In this document: positions 36,101 to 45,949 of the stretch, piece after piece | Numbering within the stretch: the first letter of the stretch is position 1 | How the letters are laid out: the number at the start of each line of letters is the position of its first letter | Position numbers and translations under genes: made by a program | Notes under the pieces: model-generated | What the model was told of the DNA's origin: nothing | The model's input: the letters and a program-made list of their open reading frames with translations, nothing else | Database searches by the model: none | Assembly: GCF_921293095.1 (NCBI RefSeq) | Contig: NC_060247.1 | Coordinates: forward strand, 110,317,111-110,381,110 | Reading direction: 5' to 3' | DNA: 64,000 nt | From: Ischnura elegans | Lineage: Eukaryota; Arthropoda; Insecta; Odonata; Coenagrionidae

Positions 36101-37002
36101 AACTACTCCCTACTATACTTACGACGCGAGAACTCGAATATGTTTTGGAATGTCAAGTAGATTTTGTTTTATCGAAATAAAAAAGAAATGCAGCGGCAGA
36201 TTGAATTATAAATTTTCTGGATCTAATGGATAGCTTTTGTTAAGGGAAGTCCAAAAAGTGGAAACTGTCGACTTAAACACTAAAATTGTCCAAGAAATCC
36301 CAACCTCATTGCTGGAATATTTTAAAAACGAACATGTAAAACCCTTGCCAAATTGAAACTATTAGATAATTTAATAAATATCATTATATCATAATAATAA
36401 TGAATAGTGTAATCATTAAAATAGTTTTAAATTTCTACTGTTTTTAATAATGTTTTCCTACAACCAGGAGGTTCTTTTGTCAAACTATTTAATATATGGC
36501 TATTTTGTGGAAAGTGGTCGCATTAAGATGGGGTGAAGTACAATAATAATAAATGTGATGGAAGAAAAACTTAGTGAATTGGTGGAATCTACTAGCTTGT
36601 TCAAGTCACGGTGAAAATTGTATTACCCGCAAATAGACAAATGGTTTTCTGGTTTAATGAATATTGCACGAAGTCAACATGATCTTCCTTCATTTTTCTG
36701 TAATCAAACCTCCCTTTGTCATATATTCTACGATGGGATGCGTATAAATTTAAATTTATTCCAACGTAAGAATAAGCAATTGATTCCATCGGCAGAATTA
36801 TGGTTAATGCGAATGATCATGACTGGAAATATGTTTATGGAATTGATCTGACTGATTTATTTTTTTTTTAAACAGGAAACTAGCTGATTTTCTGGATTGC
36901 TTCAAGGAACTCATTGCATCATGCACAGAAAAATTAGTGAAAACTGCAAGCACATTTAAAACTAAATTGTTCAATTCTGATGCCTGCGCTGCATACAATT
37001 GA
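21198..37002 (+). CDS. Gene B: 27 kDa hemolymph protein-like (DUF1397), six exons
   Basis: Complete gene for a predicted secreted hemolymph protein of 209 residues, within the family's usual size. Exons: 21198-21228, 25744-25799, 27970-28085, 29408-29559, 29741-29888, 36876-37002; all GT-AG, phases 1, 0, 2, 1, 2; total 630 bases including TGA. Exons 1-2 give a textbook signal peptide: MAYLRQLLLP, then AVFLVISTFVFA, with the mature chain starting near LPPPGYE. Exons 3-6 hold 13 cysteines (FDC, TTCVPC, HLC, SAC, ILC, GLC, DTC, AFC, YMC, LDC, ASC, DAC), shared with gene A, consistent with a disulfide-rich extracellular fold. NAT in exon 5 is a possible N-glycosylation site. Odd points: intron 1 hosts a 3.2-kb hAT, intron 2 a PIF/Harbinger relic, and intron 5 (7 kb) two LINE pieces, half a gypsy element and an inverted copy of exon 3. 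Exon 6 lies just outside duplication copy 1. Confidence 0.8.
22085..22640 (+). repeat. 139-bp tandem units, left arm of hAT
   Basis: Four units; the landmark GTTCATGGAT recurs at 22147, 22286, 22425 and 22564, an exact 139-base step. Each unit has CATCATGACAACCAA, GTGCCCAAGTCATTT and GACCTTCGGAGG-like segments. Confidence 0.9.
22640..23113 (+). pseudogene. hAT transposase C-terminal relic
   Basis: 22955-23113 encodes a hAT dimerisation domain: VALALPMTQVSFERIFSNLT (compare the usual P-S-ERxFS pattern) followed by LGVLRGKL and the VVEDVLLVR helix, then a stop. In the same frame, 22667-22858 gives an acidic linker (DEELVVDNDEDPLESLLEAN) typical of the region before that domain, ended by TAG at 22856-22858, with a further TAG at 22946-22948. 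The catalytic core is gone. It shows which superfamily built the element. Confidence 0.75.
23075..23132. repeat. Long near-perfect hairpin
   Basis: Two arms of 27 bases around a 4-base loop AGTG with one mismatch (G against T, still a wobble in RNA). It begins GTCAGATGCA and ends TGCATCTGAC. It overlaps the end of the hAT dimerisation-domain relic, at the centre of the element. Confidence 0.9.
23740..24305 (-). repeat. 139-bp tandem units, right arm of hAT
   Basis: Inverted counterpart of the left array: TCCATGAACTGCAT recurs at 23791, 23930, 24069 and 24208, again an exact 139-base step, four units. Confidence 0.9.
26680..27316 (+). mobile_element. PIF/Harbinger-like transposon remnant
   Basis: Present in gene B intron 2 but absent from both other copies of this region (near 48,213 in copy 2 and 35,745 in the inverted copy), where CTTACGC is uninterrupted. 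The left end has AGGTTTACACC and the right end GTGTAAATATCC, a weak inverted repeat. Between 26925 and 27290 broken plus-strand frames recall the N-terminal part of Harbinger transposases: a KRKRSIWVWEW-like block, then a FRMSATELENLLYFVGP-like block with a stop after it, then LRESISASQRLIV and FLASDKYNSFY. TTA at the left junction fits the 3-bp TWA target of this superfamily. Heavily decayed and internally deleted. Confidence 0.55.
30129..30685 (-). mobile_element. LINE 3' fragment with restriction-like endonuclease
   Basis: The minus strand from 30599 to the stop at 30129 encodes the end of a LINE of the R2/R4/NeSL type: the RPDIVLID...IVDIAVP...K-KYQELA series is the PD-(D/E)XK-like nuclease that these elements carry after the reverse transcriptase. 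It is followed by the conserved PIVISATGIIPK block and a RKFL end. A (TTA)n run at about 30,090-30,110 is its 3' tail. The rest of the element is missing. Confidence 0.7.
30690..32345 (-). mobile_element. Second restriction-endonuclease LINE, truncated
   Basis: Minus strand. 32347-31454 covers the RT thumb and connector (YKYLGFYQ, then WAVPVLAYSFGILKWS, and RGLINI). 31457-31185 carries the CCHC zinc knuckle (CRKCGKTGESIEHITSGC). 31318-30857, in another frame, carries the nuclease (RPDILLI, IVDVAVP, K-KYQNLAGEIK). So at least one frameshift near 31,300 breaks the protein. The fingers and palm of the RT are absent, and the 5' end is fused directly to the gypsy fragment near 32,345. A (TTA)n tail lies at 30,690-30,707. 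Confidence 0.75.
32350..34039 (-). mobile_element. Ty3/gypsy gag-protease, truncated before RT
   Basis: Minus strand. A gag start (MPSKDEEIAELTRQL) near 34,004 is followed by an in-frame TAG at 33939-33941. The frame then runs open from 33929 to 32352. It encodes a Gln/Pro-rich N-part, the gag capsid-like region, an SRSRSR tract and a CYYHRRFG...C nucleocapsid-like motif. The aspartic protease follows, with active site LVDTGSDLS and the later LIGADFLDHF flap region. It stops before any reverse transcriptase sequence, at the junction with the LINE near 32,350. No integrase, envelope or second LTR is present. The GC content is clearly higher than the surroundings, suggesting a younger arrival than the host sequence. 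Confidence 0.85.
34021..34039 (-). other. Primer binding site of the gypsy element
   Basis: Immediately after the LTR on the minus strand, the sequence TTGGTGACCCCGAAC matches the usual TGGTGACCCCGA primer site of many insect Ty3/gypsy elements. Confidence 0.6.
34040..34420 (-). repeat. 5' LTR of the gypsy element (381 bp)
   Basis: On the minus strand it starts TGTGGCGGCC at 34420 and ends CCTGCTACA at 34040, directly before the primer site. The host duplicated sequence resumes immediately outside at about 34,425, which supports the outer end. It contains AATAAATACTGCGG near 34,155, usable as a TATA or polyadenylation box. A shorter alternative (34040-34262, TGTTTTATT to ACA) is possible. 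The tRNA-Gly-like sequence lies inside the longer LTR. Confidence 0.6.
34264..34335 (-). repeat. tRNA-Gly(CCC)-like sequence within the LTR
   Basis: The minus strand has an A box (TAGCCCAGCGGTAGCGC), an anticodon loop CTCCCAA within a GC-rich stem, and a B box (GAGTTCGATTCTC). The order and spacing are tRNA-like and the loop would read Gly CCC. The acceptor arms do not pair, so a working tRNA is unlikely. It is either a captured tRNA or a pol III promoter inside the LTR. Confidence 0.5.
34425..36241 (-). repeat. Inverted third copy of the exon-3 region
   Basis: Reverse-complement copy of gene B DNA from about 26,190 to 29,030 (and of gene C DNA 47,700-49,860), with an internal gap for roughly 28,170-28,620. 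It lacks both the PIF/Harbinger insert of gene B and the LINE tail of gene C, so it derives from a version that predates them. It sits in intron 5 of gene B, antisense to it. Confidence 0.85.
34979..35094 (-). pseudogene. Orphan antisense exon 3
   Basis: 116 bases, same length and splice sites as exon 3 of genes A, B and C (TTTTCAG before GAC, GTAAGG after), encoding DLLEPAFDCY through TSTCLECKLFCR with no stop. Differences from gene B are confined to a few residues near the C-terminal end. There are no other exons in this orientation, so it is a duplicated single exon. Confidence 0.75.
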
Positions 37003-37034
37003 CCTAGTCATCTCATATGGAAACGAAGTGTGCA

Positions 37035-37040
37035 AATAAA
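37035..37040 (+). terminator. Polyadenylation signal of gene B
   Basis: AATAAA followed by an A run, 33 bases after the gene B stop codon. Confidence 0.55.
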
Positions 37041-37044
37041 AAAA

Positions 37045-37670
37045 CATTTCTCATCAGAAGTATCTCAATAGTAATAAGGATATAGCTATTTGGCTGAAGT
37101 ACCTAATTATGGGATATGTACTCCTTACATTTCATTTGAAAAAGAGATTTTAATTGATATCCAGAATTGGAGTACCAATACAATGCTTCCACGATATGTA
37201 ATGGTGAACCTTAGTTGGTGTCTCCTTATTCCACTCCTTGGTGTAAACCTGTGAGTTTCCAACCAATAAATTAAAAACCGTTGAGTGCAACCCTATTTAT
37301 TTATAAAACCTAATACGAATAACGACGGATCCATCACTGCTCTGTGATGCATAGAATATTTTGATACGTATATTCCCATTTGTGTTGTTCAATTAATAAG
37401 AAAAAATGAATTATTCATACCACCCAAACTATTAGTGACGAATAGTTCTACACTCAGAAAAAAATTTGATGCAAAAGTAAGCGTAATTTGCTATTATTTA
37501 TCACAGTTTTCACTTTTACGAGTGATTTATGAAAAAAGAGTCTAAGCAAGATGGATTAATGTCAATCAGATGTGTAATACTTACTGTGACACTTTGAAAA
37601 CGCAAATTTTACAACCACTAAGTGTTTAAAAGCTCATTGACATCATTCCCTCGTGTTACCTGTTTGGACA
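37045..37670. other. Non-coding, downstream of gene B
   Basis: AT-rich 3' flank with no coding potential and no repeat I recognise. Confidence 0.4.
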
Positions 37671-37672
37671 GA

Positions 37673-37939
37673 TTAAATTATCAAACCTCCGAAGGTTTTT
37701 AGCCCCTCCTCCATCCAGTCGACTTCTGCCCCAACTCTTCTCACGTCTTCTTCGACTTGGTCCTTCCAGTAGAGTTGAGGCATTCCCAAAGATCCTCTTG
37801 GAGATATATTTCTGATACAGATTATATTATTGTGGTAAGTCCTCTCCTCGATTCTTGGCCTGCCCTCTTGAGATTTGTACTCTTTATTTGTACCACTGTG
37901 TCTGGGTCTTCTCTTCTTGATTTTCAAAATACATCTCAT
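37673..37939 (-). mobile_element. Possible LINE 3'-end fragment
   Basis: The minus-strand frame ends with GMPQLYWKDQVEEDVRRVGA and WMEEGLKTFGG. This resembles the GRP-x-RW-D-VEEDLR-LG block near the C-terminus of many arthropod LINE polyproteins. No RT motif remains. It lies just before the start of duplication copy 2. Confidence 0.4.
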
Positions 37940-39417
37940 AAATAATTACTATATATCAAGTGTAGTATAAAGAAATATACTGCATAATATAATAAAGGTT
38001 GTGTCTATAAAGAGTTTTCCTGGAATTAATGCAGTTTATACCTAGAGGAAAGTATCATTATAATTTAGAGGAAGAGTTACATAAGTTAAGCAAACAAATC
38101 CGCGAAGGCAACACCGTTTAAATCGCTTTTTTTCTTTTCCAACTCCAGTATTGACCTAATAATACACATACGGCAATATCAATGGTACAATTTGGACGAG
38201 TTAGGCATATTTTTAACAAATTTAAACAAGTATGTAAATACATGCAAGATTTATCATTGAATCTTTAAAGAAATAATTTTTGATTTTTGAAAGATTCACT
38301 TCACTCATGGAAAATGGAGATCCTTATATCGATCTTTTCTAGATCCTGAATAATCTCTAAATTGAGGGTTATCGAAATAGTAGATAATTCCATATTGTAA
38401 TGTTTTGTGCATGTTAGCATGATTAAGTGCAAAAGCATCAGGATTATCATCGAAACCTGTCTTAAAAGAGGTTTTTTTAGTTTATTCAGATGCTCTCACG
38501 GCCATCTCTATGGTAAACCTTGAAAAGATTCTATCAGCCTATTTAAAAAGTATTGCTTCAGTTTTAAGTGCAAAAGACTCCGTCAATTTTATAACAATTA
38601 AATATGTATTTTTTCCGTCTTTGGCATTTCTTCCAGACATTTTCCATTGTATTATCAGATGTTGATAAGTTGATTCAAGGCTGACAGTGCAATGGATGTG
38701 AAGATGTGAATAAATTTACCGTATAAATATACTCAAGGTTTCAATTTCCACGTATTACAATGTCGTAAACAAAAATTCAGTTATTTCATGAATGAAAACA
38801 GTAATCTTATATATATGATAAATATTTTAACTAATGGAGATAACTTACTACCAGTAGTAGGTATTCTCCAATCAAAAGGTTTCATCCTAATAATCTTAGA
38901 ATGGACGCTATATGGCCATATTGCCCAAATTGTATACTTAATTACGCAAGGTGGACTTGATAACTAAGTTTTCGTGGGGCACGAATGGGGTAGGCAGGAA
39001 TGCTACTATCAATTCCTCAACCCTACGCAAAGCTCTCACAGTTATAATTTTGCAATTTGTTTAAGCTTATGCTATAATACGAAATAAGAAAATTGTACTC
39101 TTGTTGGCAGTTTTTATAAGGCTTCATTAGAAAAAAAACTTACCAAAATCTAAATCATTATTCTGTAAATAGGTAACTTCCCTACATATCTCACACGAAT
39201 GTTAATGTACCTAAAGAGTACGAAGATCCTTTAGCCTGGCATCCATTGGCGAAAGAAAAATATTCTGGAGCACAATTAAATATATTTCATGGGTTTCCAC
39301 CACTATTAGAAATTAAACTGTGGTTGTATAACATAGTACCGCATTTTGACAAGGCCGGAAAAATGAAAATTAATCACCCCTAACATTACTACTACTTACT
39401 CGACAGATATTGCTTAC

Positions 39418-39448
39418 CGACTGGAAGCAGTTACTTTAAGTGAGCCAG
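39418..39448 (-). pseudogene. Broken exon-1 relic (copy 2)
   Basis: Counterpart of 12504-12534. The start codon is CTG, and the sixth codon is TAA, but the GTAAGC donor persists. Confidence 0.55.
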
Positions 39449-40703
39449 TCTGGCTTCCTTATGTAGACTTACTGCCGTAATTACTGCTGTTTTCATGAGG
39501 ATTATTTTTCAAAGGGTACTCAGTGATATAATTTTGCTGCATGTTTGTGATCAAACTGATCTCTGTGATCATCAAAGAAAACAATAATGCTTTCTGTGTC
39601 GGTGTAAATGAGATGGAAACATTTTGGGGTGTGTTACTGCTTACATCGTACACACAGACCACCTCTCACAGATAAAGAATGCATTGGTCTGTTGATGAGT
39701 TCTCGGGTTCTCCTTTCATAATGGGGAGTATTGCCAAGTAGCTGATAAAATCCAACAACCTTTCCTGATGTGAGTACGAAATGGGGATAGGCAAACTGAA
39801 ATTAAAATACTTAATAGGTACATATGTTTCTCAGCGAAATGATGATTCTCTCATAGTAAAACTGCCATGCCAATCACTGAAAATGCAAATTGTTGTTGTA
39901 AATTCATAAAGATGCCCTTAATGGTTTGTTCATGCAAATTCACAAATTGGAACCTGGATTAGAATTTGAAGGGACGAACTAAGGTTCACAGGTAAATCAT
40001 GAAAGCGATGGAATTATACACCAAGTTTATAACCAAACGTGGTATCTATTTCGAACTAAATGTTGGTCAAATTTATCGAAGATGAGATGCTTGAGCCGAA
40101 ATACGAGATCTCCATTGCTATTTAGACACAGAAACGAGAGTAAACTTGCAACATTCACATATTTCTGGGATGACTAGGTCAATTGTATTCAGCTCAGGAA
40201 TCATGATTTTGTTTTAAATAGGCTTATAATTTAAATATTTCATATGAGCATGGTGCAAAGTGTTCTTCGAAGCAATCAAGGGTATCACCTATTTACCTGT
40301 TTAAAAAAGAAATCAGTTAGATTAATGCAAGGACAAAATTTTCTATCATAGCCATGCATTCATGTAAGCCAAATTCGCATTCATAAATTTCAATGGAATA
40401 ATTTAAAAATTTTAAGCTGTGAGGGGAATAATTACTAATAAATAAAGAAAAATTTCTCCGCAGTACTTTGTGTGAAATTCATGACATCAGAAAACCATTT
40501 TTAATTATTATTGCGTTTATTAAAATTTCAAGTGGCGTTAGAGTTAAATAATTTCGCAGATTTCATAACTGCATGAGGTTTTCCTCTATCAAATATTGTG
40601 TTCTTGCCGCTTTATTGTTTTTTCACTTCCCGCTGAATTGTCTGATCTTAAATTGTTTAGCAATGAGACACACTCTCCGACATTCTTCTGAATTCTCACG
40701 TAC

Positions 40704-42688
40704 TTCACACCCTGAAGGATAGACAGCAAAAAAGAATGTTGAAAACAGGTGTAAATTGAAAAAATTGCATTAATGCACGTAGGTGATTTATTATGATTAA
40801 ATCACTGTGCATTTATCGGATAATGGTGGATGTTTAAAATATCTAAGCTTACTTCATAAAATATGCCTCAAATACTTTGCCAAAATTCAGTCGTACCGTA
40901 TATATAGTTAATATTAGGAAAATAGACAATTTTGTTAAACAAATATTAACGGGAATAAGTATGAGTAAATGAGTAAACTCATGAGATGATTAATTACTGA
41001 GCAGAAAACTTAACAGATAGCTATTTCTTTACTTCGTTGGTAAAAATTGAATGGAGAACTAACACATAAAATATAAATGGTAATAATAAGGTATTAAGCT
41101 GCCACAAGGTGTAGAGCTATTGCTTTGCTAAGCTAAACTCGTAACAAGAAAATGTGTTTTATTCTCCGATAAGCTATAATAATGTAGCATCAAGATAACA
41201 TTTTTTAGCTTGTGATATGATCTGTCATATCATAAGTTTGATTAGCTCGTAGAGAGCGTCGATACGATGATAAATTTTCCACAAGAAATCTATTTACGAG
41301 ACATAATTTGTTCATTTTGAAGGCCATTGCGTTTTTGCAAAATATGGACACGCCACAAGAATATTTTGGTTAAAATGATCTCAATTTACAGTCTATCGAT
41401 ATTTTCAAAATGTGTTACCCCGAAATGGCACCCCGAAGGCCGAACTTTTAAAGAATTCCATAGCAACTCAACCCCAGAAATAAATGGAACATTTAAAACA
41501 GGTATTCGTATAACTCAGCAACAGTTGATATGGTTCAGCATCTAAATAGAGTTTTCTAGAAATAAATGCTGTGTATGCGTAATATTATTATAAGTTTTCA
41601 TTGAGGTAAATAGTTACATAAGTTAAGCAAACCAATCCAAAATTGTAGCTCTGTAAAAATCTCTTTTTTCTTTTTAATCTTCTTTACTATCATAATAAGA
41701 CACAAATTTTCATTACTGCTATTTCTGTGTCAAACCTTGACCGAGGGATTTGGTAACCCTGTTTGCAAAACTTGCGTTCAAATATTGATATAGGAAGCAC
41801 ATTCTCGTCCAATTTCTTTTAAAAAATCATTTTTTTTTCTTATTTTCGCTGTCTTCCCAAATATTACCAATTGTAACATCAGCTGACTGAGGTGAAGTTA
41901 AAATTGAGAGTTCCATGAAAGTCGAGATTTAAACAAAATTGCCATACAAACGAAGCTTAAGGGTTGAAATAAGGACCTCCCCAATCTTCCTTTTTATTCA
42001 GTGAAGGACTACCGCAAATCCATAAATATTCGAGAAGCTGTTTAAGTAAAGGAGATATTGATTTACCAGTAATAAATATGGCTTCCATCCTACGATTATT
42101 GAGATAAAACCCATGAATTTAACCCGAATTGAATACAGAATTAAAGAAATCGGTTCTCAAATTAGCATAACTCAAGTTTCCGTGGGGAATCAATGAGATC
42201 AGTAGGAAAAGATATCCATTCCCTCAACCCTACGCGAAGCTAAAATGGTTAAAATATTGCCATTAAATTTAGTTTAGGTTTAAATACAAAATAAGAAACT
42301 TACACCTCAAGTTTGCAAATTTTTTAATGGCTTAAATGGACAAAAACTACTCAAAATTGAAATACTTATCTTCAATATTTTAAATATTCCTGTGAATATA
42401 ACTATCTGGCCCACAAAAATTTTTATGTACCTAAGGGTTGCGAAGGTCCAATAAGCTGGCATCCAATGGCGAAAGGAATATGTTCTATGACACCATTAAA
42501 ATATGGCCTAGGTTTTCACCGATGGAGAAATATCACCTGTGTTAGTATAACATAGGACTCAGTTATATTCAATTATTTAGAAAATGACAGTAAAATTGCA
42601 GGAATGAAACCAGTCACCCCTTACTTTTCAAATACTTATTCGGCAAATATAACTTACAGGCTAGTAACAGTTGCTTTCAGTTGGCCAT
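40704..42688 (-). pseudogene. Minus-strand exon 1-2 pseudogene (copy 2)
   Basis: Exon 1 relic 42658-42688 reads ATG GCC AAC TGA, the same stop as in copy 1. Exon 2 relic 40704-40748 keeps the GTACGT donor, but its acceptor AG has become AC. Because copy 2 lacks the 3.1-kb insert and MITE, it shows the undisturbed arrangement. Confidence 0.5.
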
Positions 42689-44179
42689 TCCGGTGTACTT
42701 ATGTGGACTTATTGCCTTAGTACGGTTAATTTATTGTGTGAGTAGCCCTGGTTATCGTTCTTTATTGGTTCTGCGGATCAGTAAAATGTTCTTCTTGCTG
42801 GAAACTACAGCTGTGCACATCTCCCAAGTAAGGTTGCAACATTCTAGTACCGGTATTGCTATTCTCTTTGCGATGCATCCATCGTTGTCATCTCAGGGGT
42901 CGCGAACTTGGGACTGGAGATTTAAGAAACATGACGCCTTTTATTCTTGCACTTTGAGGCTATGCAATTAGCTGAATGGAAAAGAATAAATCACGCGTCA
43001 TAGTGAAGCAATTTGTACGTTATTATGCCCTCTTTTTACGCTACGCCCCTTTTAGTTGATATAGATTCTGCTACTTTTATTACACGATAGACAAGAAAAA
43101 ATGATTATTTCTGACGGCCGGGTTTTACGATGATGATCGGGTGGCATTTTATTTTACTGTCCGTCAAAATCGCAATGAAGAGTAAATAGTTTTTTTTTTT
43201 TTTTTTGCATTCCCCTAAAATTTTTGTACCGAATTGTGTACGTCCAAATATATAATATGACCCCATAAATTGGGTCCTAGCGCAAAGTTGGTCGTAATAG
43301 GTTTCAATGTTAAAATTTCAGGCATGCAAGCTTTTGTCGCCTTATGTGGCTCATCGTTCAGTTCCCTTTAACTCCGCCTAGCCATTGAAGGTCCAATGGG
43401 CGAAATTTGAAATTTTCTTTAATGATCGTAATTTTGTTAAACCCAATGTTGATGAAGAAAATTACTTTAATATGCATTGTTTTCGTAGCTATGTGCATCA
43501 AAATATTTTTTAGATGACGTTATTCCTTTTCGTCGGACGCTCGGAAATTCTTGATACACTTTTAATTCCTAGCTAAATTCTTTTACAGTCGTTGGTAATT
43601 TTCTTGTGGTATTGATGGGTAACTTTTAGGTAATTCTACTGAGAATTGCTTTCTGAGTGTTAATCAAGGGAAAATAATGCATGAAGAAGTAAAAATTAGA
43701 TGCATTAAGATAATGTATGGATTATACTATATTTTCCTAGACTTGTAGGATCACATTATAAATATACAATTATTGATTAATGATTCATCTCATGCGTCGA
43801 CGTCATTTCATATTTATCCTTCCAGATTGATCCATTGAAGTTGGATGATAGAAAAAAAGACCCTTTCGTCCTTTACCTGACTGTGTTTGACGATGCCATG
43901 ACATGGTATTTCTATCTATGCACTCGTATGATTTAATGCTATTGAGCCCTATTCTTGTTTTTTTTAGTGTTTCGTTAGTTGAATTTATTATTTGTTTGTA
44001 TGACACCTTATGTTGACAAAAATTCTGTGGATGTATATGTACGCAACATATCAGCATATTATATGCAACGCCATAATGAGAGTAGATGGCAGGTTTCAAC
44101 GTAATTTATAGGACAAAGTGAGTGAATTACGACATAATAACACATCTGAAGCGTCATATCTTATTTCTTTTATTTATCT

Positions 44180-45530
44180 GTGTTATTATTATTATTATTA
44201 TTATTAATTAATTGGTTACAAGTCGACCATGTAGTCGGGTGGTAACATAAAGTTATTACACAATAATATACATTAACCAAAATGCAAAACAAAATACTTA
44301 GTACCACAAATTTTTTAAAAAGCCCTCAACAAAACCATTTTTACACAATACATGTCCCCGTATACCTAGCACCAAAACAAAAAAATACATTACATATCTA
44401 CATTTACATTGCCCTCAAAATCCATTTTTACACAATAATATACTAAGACCAAAGAAAAAAAACAAGAAACACAAAATTTTAAAAATATACAATTACAAAG
44501 CCGTCAAAATTCAATTTTATCTACCCTTTTGGTAAATATAGAGGCGTGAGTTGGAAATGGCTCAGAAAAAATTTCTTCGTAAGCCATTCCAATCCTCTAT
44601 CCCCCGATGTAGGAAGGAAAATTTTAGTCTATCTGTCAGCTGCCTTGGGGCGTTAATCTTATAATTATGATCCCTCCTCCCTAGATAACTTGGTCCTTTT
44701 AACCGCTTCGTTAGCTCCCTCCACGCAGGATCACCACTGTAAGTTTTAAATACACACTTCAAGCGTGCTTTCTTCCTCCTTGATTCTAAAGAATTCCATC
44801 CCAGCGTTTTTAACATTTCCGTGACGCTTGCCTTCCTTCTGAAATTTCCCAAAACAAATCTAGCTGCTAATCGCTGAACTTTTGCTAATTGCTTGATCTC
44901 ACGATTCAAATGAGGATCCCATACTGATGCCCCTTTCTAGCAATGTATTCTAGAATGGGCCTAACAAACGTTTTATACGCGAATTCCTTTGTTTTTTTTA
45001 CAGCTTTTTCCAAGGGTCCTCATAAAAAAATGTAACGCCCTGAAAGCTTTGGTCGCAGTTTTTTCAATATGAGTTCCCCATTGCAAATCCCAGCTTAATG
45101 TCACTCCTAGGTAATTACAACATTTGGTTTCTGACAGTAAGTCACCCATAATATGGTAATTATTTTGTACACAACTCCTACCTTTCCGAAATCTAATTAG
45201 ATTAGTTTTGCTGGCATTGATGATCATTTTATTTTCTTTAGACCATTTATCCAAATTATTTAGGTCATTTTGTAAGATGATACAATCATCTACTTTGTCA
45301 ATGACTCTATAAATAATGCAATCATCTGCAAACATTCTAATTGTGCTCTTTATATTCCCACTAATATCATTTACGTAGATAATAAATAGCAAAGGACCTA
45401 GCACACTTCCTTGCGGTACCCCTGAAGTGGCATTGAATTCATCGGAAAAAATATCGCCGACTCTAACACGTTGTGATCTACCTACAGTAAATGAATTTAT
45501 CCATTTGACGACCCTACCATCCATTGATGT
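44180..45530 (-). mobile_element. CR1/Jockey-like LINE, 5'-truncated
   Basis: Minus strand. 45539-44973 encodes RT palm motifs: SGVPQGSVLGPLLF, then IRMFADDCIIYR (FADD catalytic box) and NYLGVTL. After a frameshift near 44,940, 44909-44562 carries the C-terminal block (KVQRLAARFVLGNF, RDHNYKIN, IEDWNGL). A (TTA)n tail lies at about 44,184-44,215. Copy 1 of the duplication has the empty site near 20,772, so the insertion followed the duplication. The first few codons of the long frame are flanking DNA. Confidence 0.85.
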
Positions 45531-45609
45531 TGATAACAATAAAGAACCCTCTTGTCCCTAAACTTAACAATGTATTTTTCCTATATATCTGGCATAATAT
45601 TGACTACAG

Positions 45610-45949
45610 CACAGAGAAGGTTCCGTATCACTTTCCAGTCATTGTAACACAATTTAATCTATTTCATTCAATTAATTGAGCAATCTTATAATGGTTGAAT
45701 GAAGGGTGGCATATCTCTTAAATACCCAGTCCTAAGTTCGCGACCCCGAAGAGGATAGCGATAAAGGCTTCGTTTTCGATTTTCAATTTTCGAGGCTTCG
45801 CTTAGCATTTCAATTCAGCTAGTTCAGCTTTTCAGCTCGCTGCAAGAAGATCATTTTACTTATTTACAAAGCGCTTAAAAATAATAAACGATATTCTGAA
45901 GCAATAAGTAAGCCAACTGCAGCAATAAGTGCACAATAAGGACCCAAGG
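45610..45949 (+). promoter_or_regulatory. Conserved 5' flank of gene C
   Basis: Almost identical to 20,880-21,197 upstream of gene B, with a few-base difference near 45,860 (an inserted CTTATTT-like stretch and loss of CTAC). Conservation continues through exon 1 to about 46,070. Confidence 0.4.

Noticed and set aside
44973-45539. ATG at 45539 as the genuine start of the LINE protein
   Set aside because: The first codons derive from host flank seen in copy 1; the element is 5'-truncated near 45,530.
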